Positions 11,288-20,688 are shown, numbered from the stretch's first letter. The stretch is DNA of 64,000 nucleotides from Smittia aterrima (GCA_033063855.1 CP093829.1:12493537-12557536), one strand, 5' to 3'. Notes: generated from the letters alone by a model not told the origin. Numbers and translations: made by a program.

Positions 11288-12044
11288 ATAAGAAAAAGCT
11301 TCAAGCCATAATTCACTATTAAGCTCCTGCCATTTTTCTACCTTGATGTGTGTTTTATTTACATCCACTCGTGGGAGAAACAATTTCGTTTATCGCAAGA
11401 ACGTTCGCAGTCACGGAACATGATTTAGTTTCTTCGCTCGCATTGTTTCTTTCAGAAGAAAGTTTTGCGATTAAATTTTGTTGAAATGTTTCGCAAGGAA
11501 TTGCTTTAACGTGACGTTCTCTCACGAAAGCCAACCGGAAAATTCTCTTTTAACAAGTTGGGTGCGACCACAAATTTCCATTTTCGTGCGATGCATTTCA
11601 AAATGAGAAAGGAGATTACTTTTTAGTGCAACTGGAAAAAAATCTTGAAATCGCTCTCAAACCACTCTATCGTCTTTGTCGAGAAATGCAGTAGCCACAA
11701 GAAGTAGAAAGAAAACTTTCAAATTGTTATAAACTGAAAAGTTTTTCGTCCTGTGACGAAAATTATGTCAACTGCATGTTGTTATTTGCCACCACTTAGA
11801 ATGAGATAAAACTTCTTCAGCAAGTTCCTTAGTTGCTTTTTAATTCCTTTGCTGATGAAGCTGTTTCTAGTTCATTATGGGTGAGGAGTGAAAAATGGAA
11901 CTAGAGAGCACGGTGGATGTCTCCGGCCTGCGGCCTAAGACACAACCACGCAACCCGCGACGGTCGCTACGCGACCTATACGCCGGTTAAACTCCGGCCC
12001 ATTTTTTTACAGTTTACCCAACTTATTTTTAGGTTTGAAAATTA
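11288..12044. other. Intergenic region with a GC-rich block
   Basis: No gene is seen. Bases 11917-12004 are clearly more GC-rich than the surroundings and contain short inverted motifs (CCGGCC/GGCC, GCGACGGTCGC) and ACTCCGGCCCA, which recurs inverted at 12847-12858. Confidence 0.4.
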
Positions 12045-12060
12045 TCCAAAATTATCTGGA

Positions 12061-12245
12061 TTATCCGGATACATGGACAAAAAAATATACTGGATAAATA
12101 TCCAATTACCCAATTTTTATTTTGTCCGGAAAATGGACAAAAATACTGGATAAATATCCAATTATCCAATTTTTGTTTTGTCCGGAAAATGGACAAAAAT
12201 ACTGGATAAATATCCAATTATCCAATTTTTATTTTGTCCGGATAA
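12061..12245. repeat. Tandem repeat, about 56-bp unit
   Basis: About three units built on TGGACAAAAATACTGGATAA plus a CCAATTATCCAA block. Each unit contains inverted pairs such as TTTTGTCC/GGACAAAA and GGAT/ATCC. Confidence 0.75.
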
Positions 12246-12310
12246 TGGCCAAGTCTAGTTGTTACAAGTCAGCACACAAAAGACCAGCTCGCTAGCTCTC
12301 AATTCATTAT

Positions 12311-12500
12311 TATAACTATTTATAACTATTTATAACTATGTATAACTATGTATAACTATGTATAACTATTTATAACTATGTATAACTATGTATAACTATT
12401 TATAACTATGTATAACTATTTATAACTATGTATAACTATTTATAACTATGTATAACTATTTATAACTATGTATAACTATGTATAACTATTTATAACTATT
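12311..12500. repeat. Minisatellite of 10-bp units (TATAACTATG/T)
   Basis: About 19 head-to-tail copies of TATAACTATK. The last base alternates irregularly between G and T. Confidence 0.95.
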
Positions 12501-12645
12501 AGACCATGTGTATGGGAGGTACCAGAAGGGGAGGCGCTAGAGTGCTCATTTTCAATAGGGTTTCTCCGAGGAACAATACAAAGTTGCAAACCAAATTTGA
12601 GCGCGCTAGCTGCATTGGTTCGAGAGTTATGGTGTTTACAGACAT

Positions 12646-12647
<2 letters not shown>

Positions 12648-12697
<50 letters not shown>
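12648..12697. repeat. (CA)n microsatellite
   Basis: About 25 CA dinucleotide repeats. Confidence 0.98.
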
Positions 12698-12699
<2 letters not shown>

Positions 12700-12809
12700 A
12701 TCCGGACAGGTTTTTTTTTATTGGTTTTTCTGGCTTTAAACACCATGAAACGTCGAGAAAAGTGAAATATAATGGTGGTTATATTTTTTTATTTCTTGAC
12801 CGAAAACAA

Positions 12810-12858
12810 TACTCCGGGCCCGACAATTTTTTGAAAAAAAATTGTGTGGGCCGGAGTG
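12810..12858. repeat. Near-perfect inverted repeat around an A/T loop
   Basis: ACTCCGGGCCCGACAATTTT pairs with AAAATTGTGTGGGCCGGAGT. Its outer motif also occurs, inverted, at about 11992-12002. It may be a solo terminus or remnant of a foldback element. Confidence 0.6.
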
Positions 12859-13107
12859 AAATAGCTTCGAAGCATAGTCGGATATTATGCTTACAGCATT
12901 TTCTCATAATGAGCCTTTTCTGTAAAAGGCTGTAATGAGCCTTTTCTCTTGGAATTTCAAATGAGCCGGATCTCTTTCCACTCAAAGAAAACATTTTACC
13001 TGCCTTATCTGGAAAGTTACTAACTCATCAGAGGGTGCTCATCTTGCTAAGAAAAAGTTTAGCTCAAATATTTATTTGCCAAATTTTCTTGTTTTCTTAA
13101 AGAAACC

Positions 13108-13189
13108 GGGACTGTTCACATATCACGTGAGCTACAGTAAGGGTTAGGAGTTCTTTCTTTACTCGTCTGCAAAATGAAACAACAGTCCC
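13108..13189. mobile_element. Short relative of the 11076-11287 element
   Basis: Starts with GGGACTGTTCACA and ends with CAACAGTCCC, the same terminal motifs as the 212-bp element, around a shorter interior. Confidence 0.5.
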
Positions 13190-14195
13190 TTATGTTCACC
13201 CTATAATTCATTCATTATTTTAATTCTGGTGGATGTAAATGCTAATTTTCTCGACTGCTTTCTAATGGAGAAAGCTTCTCGGAATTATTTTCAATTAATT
13301 TTAATTTCTGACTGATGAAGATTTTGGATGGAGCAACGTGACGTGTCGCAGAACTAATTCTAACAAGATTGTAAGTTGAGACAACGAGAGTTTATCACTT
13401 CGAAAGTCTCGTACACCTCGTCGAAAGAGATGGGGTAAACGAGGAGTGTCTCATGATGAATAATTTATAACTTTGAATTATAACACTTATTTGATATCTA
13501 AGATTATATGAATAATTAATGAACTTTCTCAAGGGAGTGTGCTTTATCGTTCCCATAAGATCAATGGGAGTTGAATTACTCGTCGGTTTGGTAACATTTG
13601 ATTGCAAAAAGCAGTTAAGACATTTTCATCAAATATTTGAAGCATACTTTTCATGAAATTTCGCTCTTTGAAGTTGCCGAAAGGTGTTTCGTATTTTTAG
13701 AAGCTCTGTCAATATGAAAGACAAAGTTGTTAGTATTTAAATATAAAGTTGATTTGCTGATTTGTTGAAAAAATGCTTCTTCGTGTTATTTAAATATCAA
13801 CAGAAAATTTTTATATCAGAATGTTTTACATTTTTTCTTCCACTAAATGGCTGGTAACGCTGTCAAATCTCTGTAAGAGATGAGCTAAAGAAGAAGGTCC
13901 GAAACCTAAACTTGTCCCAGGTCATGTCTCTGGACTGTTAAGTTTCGGTGGCTTGTACGAAGCCCGGGGAAAGTAAAATACTTTTCATGAGTACCCAAAG
14001 AAGGACGTAGTGAACCCAAGTACACATCATAGTAAATTCGGGCAAATGCCTCGTTAGTGGTGCACGTCGGCCCTCCCGCTATCGCTCCTTACGCCCGGCA
14101 ACTCGTGGGACTTTTCATGGAACTTTCTCAAACAAAAAACCCTGGATGCAGTTCTACTGTGTTCGAAGTTTCAAAGGCGACTTTGGAACCAAATC
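13190..14195. other. Non-coding region upstream of Fanzor copy 1
   Basis: No gene is seen. Bases about 13890-14120 are more GC-rich than the surroundings and have small inverted motifs (AAAGTAAAATACTTT). They may be the promoter or left end of the Fanzor element. The boundary cannot be set from one copy. Confidence 0.4.
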
Positions 14196-16348
14196 ATGGC
14201 AAAGTTGTCATATGATGTGACAAAACGAAAAGCCACAACATCTGCCGAAGACCAGCAGCCGGCAAAGAAAAAGGGAGGAGAAAAGAAACTTCAGGCGACC
14301 AAGCGCAAAGCCACTGAAAAAGTTGCTGAAGACGATCAGCCACCAAAGAAAAAAGGCAAAAAAAGCGTCAACCGAATAAGAAGAGCAAACTATTGCACAT
14401 TTAATGTGGATCAATTCATCACACTAAGCGGTCTAACAGATCTAACAGATGCCAAGCGTTCTGAGGATTGCAAAGCAATCTTAGATTGCATTCAAGATGA
14501 TGTGAGGTTCGTTTCGCTACTGTCTGTCGAAGCACCCATCTTTATCTATTGAAGCTTAAACCGCTAATTGAGAAAGGGAAAGTCTGTGGATAAAGTCGAC
14601 ATTCTTGCATATTTCGATAAGCTTTGGAGAAAGTCAAAGGTCGCAAGCATCCCCAAAAGCTATCAAAAGGTTGCGAGAAACATCTGGTCTTTCAACCTGT
14701 TGAAATATTCTAACGACTATTCAATGCTGTCCCACATTCAAGATCGGTTACGATCTTGAAATGGAATGAGAGTGAATTACATACGAACTCACTCTCTCTT
14801 ATCTTCCGTCTGTTGACGAGACAACAAATTGAAATAAATATTAGGTTTAATATTGTAAGTTTGCTTTCGGGAATCTCTGCGCAATTCCAGCAATCAACAC
14901 AACCAACAGCTCTGTCAACAGAGCCAATCTGGTTGCCTATGCCGCTTCACAATGCGAGACGATGTTCAAGAATAACTTGGCTGAACACGCCTATAAAAGA
15001 GTTCGGAATTTCCTGAAAAACGTGTTTGAAGAACAAGTCGATATCAAAGATTTAAAGCCAACACCAATCGTTTTGTATCCAATCTTACGTTATCTCTTCA
15101 ACTCTCTAAAAACGCAAGATAACGATTTCGAACTGCCTCTATCACTGAAGCGATTCCTCGGTGTAGAGTTCCCAACTTATGACTTTGCAAGCGGATCATT
15201 CTTCAGAATCAAGTACGACCCCGTCAAGTTCTTGAGATTCTTTTTTCTAATGCAAAGATATAATGAGCATAAAGGATGAAGAAACTTTGCCCTAATTCCA
15301 TTAAACGGCTACGGACTGAGACACTGCCGCTATGACAGGCAATCATTTTGGAGCCTCCTTAAGCGTGTAGGTCTATGTCCGAAGAAACCAAGTCCCAAAA
15401 CTGGCAAGGACATTGTTATTAAATCGGCTGATTTAAAATGGGAGGACTACTTCTCGCTCAAGAAGGGCAAGGACTTGGCAGCATCTTCCACAACCAATGG
15501 TGTTGATGTCTCTGTGACATACTTTGTCAACAAGCGAGATGGACAAGTCGACCACCAGTACAAGAAAGAAGACTTCGATCAGTTCATTGGTATCGACCCA
15601 GGTTGTAGACTCTTTGTGGCCGCTGTGAAAGTAAAATCTAATGATATGGACAACTTCGAGAATATCAAGATTTCAAACCGGCAGTACCAGGAAGACGGCT
15701 ATCACAATCATAAAACGAAGCTTTGGCGGTACACACAACATTGAAACCACAATCGAAAAGGATGGTGAGAAGAGTCAAGTCCCTATAATCCACAAAGGAA
15801 GTGACGGCTATTTGGACTTTGTTAAGTTCGAGTTGAAATGGTTGATCCGGAAGCAAAAGAAGTATGCCAAGAATAAGGTGGCACGACTAAAGTTCGACCA
15901 ATATATCATGCGTCGTAAAGTCTTGGACGGCTATATTAACAAACTCGTTGGTTCGTCAAACAAGACAGTAGTGTTCCTTGGAGATACGAAAATTGCAGCA
16001 GACTCTCCTATCAAAGGATACATCCGCCTACCAGGATACACCCTCCAGCACGCTCTCATGCAGCATCCAAAGGTGCACGTCATAAGGACATGTGAGTTTA
16101 GAACTACTAAGCTCTGCAGTTTCTGCAGAAAGCCAAATGTCTTCTCGAAGAAGAAGAAACATCGTTTCGTGTCCTGTCCTTATTGTAAACACAACGTGAC
16201 CTCTACAAAGAATAAGAAGGGTGTCATGAATCGTGATACCAATGCGGCCAACAATATTCTCATCAACGGCTTGAGAAAGTTGGAAAGACTACCCCCGTTC
16301 AACGAGTTCGTATATCAGCGACCAGTCTTGCAACCTCAACCACATTAG
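14196..16348 (+). pseudogene. Fanzor (eukaryotic TnpB-like RNA-guided nuclease), copy 1, broken
   Basis: Fanzor proteins are eukaryotic relatives of transposon-encoded TnpB, RNA-guided DNA endonucleases with a RuvC fold. The N-terminus (14196 on) is lysine-rich, with two similar KKK clusters (EDQQPAKKKG, EDDQPPKKKGKK) that look like nuclear localisation signals. Later blocks run in order: KLWRKSKVASIPKSYQ; HAYKRVRNFLKNVF; RuvC-I GIDPGCRLF with Asp at about 15594; VVFLGDTKIA...IKGYIRL; CEFRTTKLC with Glu at 16094-16096, in the position of the rearranged catalytic Glu of Fanzors; a zinc ribbon (CSFC...CPYC); and RuvC-III NRDTNAANNIL with Asp at 16235-16237. The frame is broken several times: stops near 14550 and 14757, a stop near 15277, and a one-base loss near 15743. 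Some early breaks could be introns I could not resolve. It faces copy 2. Confidence 0.85.
14756..14880 (+). other. Frame-broken segment with a small hairpin inside Fanzor copy 1
   Basis: Coding homology is lost between the KSYQKVARNIW block and the block that resumes at about 14890. GAGAGTGA at 14768-14775 pairs with TCACTCTC at 14789-14796. It is either an unresolved intron or a small insertion; CAATTCCAG at about 14890 resembles a splice acceptor. Confidence 0.4.
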
Positions 16349-16560
16349 ACCGTCAAACAGTAAGTTAGCTAAAATATTTTATCAACATCAAACTTTAACA
16401 ATATTATTTTCTTACAGCAGAACTAAGACCACGATGGCCCTCTCGACATCAACAACACAACAAAAGACCCTACAAGCTACTAGCATTTAAGGTATTATTT
16501 ATAATTGATTAACTTTGCAGAACATTTAATAAAATATTATTTTTTACAGCTTAACCATGT
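16349..16560 (+). other. Conserved intron-like 3' segment after Fanzor copy 1
   Basis: After the stop, ACA|GTAAGT (about 16360) and a pyrimidine-rich TTTTCTTACAG (about 16418) bound one 60-bp intron-like unit. AAG|GTATTA (about 16491) to TTTTTTACAG (about 16550) bound a second. The same units are nearly identical after copy 2 (17824-17640, minus). This suggests that the Fanzor transcript, and any guide RNA in it, is spliced. Confidence 0.5.
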
Positions 16561-16596
16561 CGATGATTCCGCCTCCACGTAGCGACCCTGGAAACT

Positions 16597-16614
16597 CCTA
16601 AGCTTCGGCTTAGG
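16597..16614 (+). ncRNA. Candidate guide-RNA (omega RNA) hairpin, copy 1
   Basis: CCTAAGC-TTCG-GCTTAGG: a perfect 7-bp stem closed by a C(UUCG)G tetraloop, about 250 bp past the Fanzor stop. It is identical in copy 2 (17531-17514, minus). In TnpB and Fanzor systems the guide RNA derives from the 3' end of the gene and the element right end, so this placement fits. Function is inferred. Confidence 0.45.
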
Positions 16615-16854
16615 TGAGCTGAATACTACAAGGTTAAAGAACAAGGTTATAAGCTAAGGTTGAAATTGTACAAGGTACAAGGCTGTACAAGGTTAGGTGT
16701 ACAAGGAAGTACTTTAAGGCATAAAATGGTACTACAGGGATGAGTTTAGGGTTAGGTGGGCTGTACACTACAAGGTACAAGGATAAGGTTAGGTGTTTAA
16801 ATTTCAAAGGCTGAGTATAAATTTAAAGTACAAGGAAGTACTTTAGGGCTAAGG

Positions 16855-17290
16855 TTAAACTAAGGTCATAGTAAAATGCTGGGAGGTTTGCGCTGATGTA
16901 CTAAAGTATGGAGCTGCCGTTATCCGGTAGCCATACATTACAGTCATACTATAAGGTATGAACCTTATTAGTCTCACTTGTATGTCGCGGCTTAACGATA
17001 AATCGGCTTTGACCCGATATCACTGGTGAGATGAATCATCACTGGTAATAACTATAGCCGCGGCTACCTTTAGGTGATAAATCGCCCCCCACCGCAAACT
17101 CCAACTTAACATTCTGAGAGAAGAGGTTTGGAGCAGACTCATGGTTTTTAATTTTTGTTAAGAAATCAGTTCAAATGTGAGATTAACGGCAGCTCCATAC
17201 TAAAGTACATCAGCGCAAACCTCCCAGCATTTTACTATGACCTTAGTTTAACCTTAGCCCTAAAGTACTTCCTTGTACACCTAACCTTAT
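16855..17290 (-). repeat. Dispersed repeat, copy C, with long inverted ends
   Basis: The body (about 16930-17190) is the minus-strand copy of the repeat at 1862-2216. Here it is bounded by inverted arms of about 70 bp containing GTCATAGTAAAATGCTGGGA and TATGGAGCTGCCGTTA (about 16855-16921 and 17191-17262). It forms the spacer of the Fanzor inverted repeat. Confidence 0.75.
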
Positions 17291-17513
17291 GGTATACATT
17301 TAACCTTATCCTTTATTGCTTCGTTTAACCTTAGCAATAAAGTACTTCCTTGTACTTTAACTTTAAACTCAGCCTTATAGTATACACCTAACCTTATCCT
17401 TGTAGTGTACACTTAACCTTATCCTTGTCCATTTTATGCCCTAAAGCACTTCTTTGTACACCTAAATCATCCCTAGTATTGCTTTGTTCTTAAACCTTGT
17501 AGTGTTCAGCTCA

Positions 17514-17604
17514 CCTAAGCCGAAGCTTAGGAGTTTCCAGGGTCGCCACGTGGAGGCACACTACTTGACCCCGCCCTCCCCATGTTTGGTGTTAATACAT
17601 GGGG
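17514..17604 (-). ncRNA. Candidate guide-RNA region, copy 2 (two hairpins)
   Basis: On the minus strand, downstream of Fanzor copy 2: CCCCATGT/ACATGGGG with an 11-base loop (17604-17578), then the CCTAAGC-TTCG-GCTTAGG hairpin (17531-17514). Copy 1 lacks the first hairpin through a deletion of about 57 bp next to GATTCC. A guide-RNA role is inferred from position and conservation only. Confidence 0.4.
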
Positions 17605-17836
17605 TCCCTTTTCCGGAATCATCGACATGGTTAAGCTGTAAAAAATAATATTTTATTAAATGTTCTGCAAGGTTAATCAATTATAAATAATACCTTAAAT
17701 GGTAGTAGCTTGTAGGGTCTTTTGTTGTGTTGTTGATGTCGAGAGGGCCATCGTGGTCTTAGTTCTGCTGTAAGGAAATAATATTGTTAAAGTTTGATGT
17801 TGATAAAATATTTTAGCTAACTTACTGTTTGACGGT

Positions 17837-18831
17837 CTAATGCGGTTGAGGTTGCAAGACAGGTCGTTGATACACGAACTCGTTGAACGGGGGTAGTCCT
17901 TCCAATTTTCTCAAGCCGTTGATAAGAATATTATTGGCCGCATTAGTATCACGATTCATGACACCCTTCTTGTTCTTCGTAGATCTTGTATTAGTTTTGC
18001 AGAAAGGACAGGACACGAAGCGGTGCTTCTTCTTCTTCGAGAAGACATTTGGCTTTTTGCAGAAACTGCAGAGCTTATTAGTTCTGAACTCACATGTCCT
18101 TATGACGTGCACCTTTGGATGCTAAATGAGAGCGTGCTGGAGGGTGTATCCTAGTAGGCGGATGTATCCTTTGATAGGAGAGTCTGCTGCAATTTTTGTA
18201 TCTCCAAGGAACACAGCAGTCTTGTTTGATGAACCAACGAGTTTGTTAACATAGCCGTCTAAGACTTTACGACGCATGATGTACTGGTCATATTTTAGAC
18301 GTGCTACCTTATTCTTGGCATACTGTTTTTGCTTCCGGATCAACCATTTCATCTCGAACTTAGCATAGTCCAAATAGCCGTCACTTCCTTTGTTGATAAT
18401 GGGGACTTGGCTCTTCTCACGATCCTTTGCGATTGTGCTTTCTATATGGTGTGTGTACCGCCAAAGCTTCGTTTTATGTTGGTGATAGCCGACGTCTTCC
18501 TGGTACTGGCGGTTAGAGATCTTAACGTTCTCGAAGTTGTCCATATCATAAGCTTTCACTTTCACAGCGGCCATAAAGAGTCGACAACCCGGGTCGATAC
18601 CGATGAACTGGTCGAAGTCTTCTTTCTGGTACTGGTGTCCGACTTGTCCATCTCGCTTGTCGACGAAGTAAGTTACAGAGACATCAACACCATTGGTGGT
18701 GAAAGATGCTGCCAAGTCCTTGCCCTTCTTGAGCGAGAAATAGTCCTCCCATTTTAAATCCGCAGGTTTTATAAGAACGTCGTTGCCAGTTTTTGGGTTT
18801 ACAGTATGCAATATGCCTACTTGGAGGCGAA
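17837..18831 (-). pseudogene. Fanzor copy 2, 5'-truncated with one internal stop
   Basis: Carries the C-terminal half of the same Fanzor family as copy 1, very similar throughout. Homology starts at about 18831 (KTG...LKWEDYFSLKKGK). Blocks in order: GIDPGCRLF (RuvC-I), TAVFLGDTKIA, then a TAG stop at 18124-18122 where copy 1 has CAG, then CEFRTNKLC (RuvC-II-like Glu), CSFC...CPFC zinc ribbon and NRDTNAANNIL (RuvC-III). Apart from that stop the 330-codon frame is open and lacks copy 1's frameshift. The N-terminal half and the nuclear localisation signals are missing. The break lies about 375 bp upstream of the first amylase gene. All known catalytic positions remain, so loss of function is recent. 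Confidence 0.85.
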
Positions 18832-18980
18832 AAATATTTCGCTACGCAAGCTTTTAAAAGCTTATCTAAAAGCTAAAACTTTACAAAATAAATAATTCGC
18901 ACTATTGTGATTTACAAATTACGCAGTAAAAATTATTTATGTGAATTTTTATTCTTCGTCCAACAATAAAGCATTTAGAA

Positions 18981-19005
18981 AAATCACGTATACAAAACGT
19001 GATTT
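18981..19005. promoter_or_regulatory. Conserved inverted repeat upstream of amylase A
   Basis: AAATCACGT and ACGTGATTT separated by 7 bases. The identical 25-bp sequence lies at 20876-20900 at a similar distance upstream of amylase B. It is probably a binding site for a dimeric factor. Confidence 0.55.
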
Positions 19006-19059
19006 CTTATAAAAAGCGAAACCAGTTTAAAGCACGAGAGATAAATTTTTGAGAAGCTT

Positions 19060-19161
19060 CGTTATCAGATAAGATTCTTTGCGTGGTGTTTGTAAATTGC
19101 ATGAAGATTATTCTCAATCGATCAATGAGCTGACATCACTGATACTGCGCGAGTATAAAAG
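19060..19161 (+). promoter_or_regulatory. Amylase A proximal promoter (GATA-type site and TATA box)
   Basis: TTATCAGATAAGA at about 19065-19077 has overlapping GATA motifs on both strands. TATAAAAG at 19154-19161 is followed after about 45 bp by the start codon. Midgut carbohydrase genes of insects often use GATA factors; the assignment here is inferred. Confidence 0.6.
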
Positions 19162-19206
19162 TCTCCACAAAAATGAATCAAACAACAGTTTTGTTCGCAA
19201 ATCAAA

Positions 19207-20688
19207 ATGAAGTTGCTGTCGATATTTGCGCTTGTCGGGTTTGCTGTTGTTTCAAATTCTCAGTTTGCCACAAATCAATGGGCTGGAAGAAGTGGAATAG
19301 TTCATTTATTTGAATGGAAATGGGCGGATATTGCAGCCGAGTGTGAAAATTTCCTTGCTCCAAATGGTTACGCGGGAGTTCAAGTATCACCTCCAAATGA
19401 AAACGCAGTCGTTGCCGGCCGTCCATGGTATGAGCGTTATCAGCCAATGTCATACATTCTCTCAACTCGATCAGGTAACCGCGCTGCCTTCACTGACATG
19501 TCGAGACGTTGCAATGCTGTTGGAGTCAGAATTTACGTCGATGCTGTTATCAATCACATGAGTGCAACTAGTGGAACTGGAACAGGAGGATCACAAGGAA
19601 ACGTGGGCTCCTTGAGCTTCCCTGCAGTGCCATATGGATCAGGAGACTTCAATCCTAATTGCGGAATCAACGATTACAACAACAGGGAACAAGTTCGTAA
19701 TTGCTGGTTGGTCGGTTTACCTGATTTGAATCAAGGATCCGAGTGGGTTCGAACCAAAATCGTTGATTTCTTTAATGACTTGATTAGTTTGGGAGTAGCC
19801 GGATTCCGTGTCGATGCCGTGAAGCACATGTGGCCTGGAGATTTGCAAATTATTTATGGAAGACTTAACAACTTAAACACAGCTTATGGATTTGCGGCCA
19901 ACTCTCATGCTTTTATCACTCAGGAAGTTATTGATTTAGGTGGTGAAACTATCACGAAAGACGAATATACTCATCTTGGTACAGTCACCGAATTCCGCTT
20001 CTCAGCTGAGATCGGAAGAGCTTTCCGTGGAGGAAATCCATTGAGATATTTGGTAAACTTCGGACCAGCGTGGGGATTCTTGCCTTCAAACTTGGGACTC
20101 ACTTTCGTTGATAATCATGACAACCAACGTGGTCATGGAGGAGGCGGCGAAGATGTTTTAACTTATAAACAAGCTAAGCAATACAAGATGGCAACAGCTT
20201 TCCATCTTGCATGGCCTTATGGCATTCCTCGTATCATGAGCTCATTCGCTTTCAATACTGAAAATCAGGGTCCACCAGCTGATGGCAACGGCAACCTAAT
20301 CTCACCATCTTTCAACGCTGACGGTTCTTGCGGAAATGGTTGGGTCTGCGAGCATCGTTGGAGCCAAATTTACAACATGATTGGCTTCAGAAATGCAGTT
20401 GGAAGTGCTGCTGTTGCCAATTGGTGGGATAATGGTGGCAATCAAATTGCTTTTTCACGTGGCAGCTACGGTTTCATTGCTTTCAACCTGGAAAGCTCTG
20501 CTTTAAATCAAAACTTGGCTACTGGTCTTCCTGCTGGAAATTACTGCGACCTTGCTACAGGTGTGAGAAGTGGATCCTCGTGTACCGGAACGATCATCAA
20601 TGTAGGTGGTGATGGTCGTGCCAATATCAATATTGCAGCTAATGCTGTCGACGGATTTGTTGCTATTCATATTAACGCCAGAGTTTGA
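19207..20688 (+). CDS. Alpha-amylase (GH13), copy A
   Basis: Secreted endo-acting enzyme that hydrolyses alpha-1,4 bonds of starch and glycogen, presumably in the gut. 493 aa in one exon. Signal peptide MKLLSIFALVGFAVVSNSQ, then FATNQWAGRSGIVHLFEWKW. The catalytic triad is intact: Asp in GFRVDAVKHM, Glu in ITQEVIDLGGE, Asp in FVDNHDNQRG. The Arg in PYGIPRIMSSF, with GFRVDA and the Asn of FVDNHD, fits a chloride-activated animal amylase. A GHGGGGE loop follows the third catalytic block. First of three tandem genes and very similar to copy B, including upstream sequence, so A and B are recent duplicates or are kept alike by gene conversion. Confidence 0.97.
   Translation: MKLLSIFALVGFAVVSNSQFATNQWAGRSGIVHLFEWKWADIAAECENFLAPNGYAGVQVSPPNENAVVAGRPWYERYQPMSYILSTRSGNRAAFTDMSRRCNAVGVRIYVDAVINHMSATSGTGTGGSQGNVGSLSFPAVPYGSGDFNPNCGINDYNNREQVRNCWLVGLPDLNQGSEWVRTKIVDFFNDLISLGVAGFRVDAVKHMWPGDLQIIYGRLNNLNTAYGFAANSHAFITQEVIDLGGETITKDEYTHLGTVTEFRFSAEIGRAFRGGNPLRYLVNFGPAWGFLPSNLGLTFVDNHDNQRGHGGGGEDVLTYKQAKQYKMATAFHLAWPYGIPRIMSSFAFNTENQGPPADGNGNLISPSFNADGSCGNGWVCEHRWSQIYNMIGFRNAVGSAAVANWWDNGGNQIAFSRGSYGFIAFNLESSALNQNLATGLPAGNYCDLATGVRSGSSCTGTIINVGGDGRANINIAANAVDGFVAIHINARV

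Larger units (their letters stand above)
15361..18831. repeat. Large inverted repeat (foldback-like), arms about 1.6 kb
   Basis: Left arm about 15361-16921, right arm about 17191-18831 in opposite orientation, spacer about 270 bp. Each arm holds the C-terminal half of a Fanzor gene, its intron-like 3' segment, a UUCG hairpin, a tract of AAGGTTAGG / TACAAGGAAGTACTTT-type repeats and a shared TATGGAGCTGCCGTTA end next to the spacer. The arms differ by substitutions and small indels. Copy 2 ends abruptly at about 18831, where copy 1 continues. Confidence 0.8.

Noticed and set aside
12029..12217. Open frames across the 56-bp tandem repeat
   Set aside because: Repeat-derived; no independent coding evidence.
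12476..12739. Open frames reading Cys-Val or Thr-His repeats
   Set aside because: They are translations of the CA microsatellite.
17883..18757. Plus-strand frames opposite Fanzor copy 2
   Set aside because: Antisense shadows of the Fanzor coding frame.
19202..19465. Minus-strand frames opposite the amylases (also 21094-21357)
   Set aside because: Shadow frames of strongly coding sequence, duplicated only because the amylases are.
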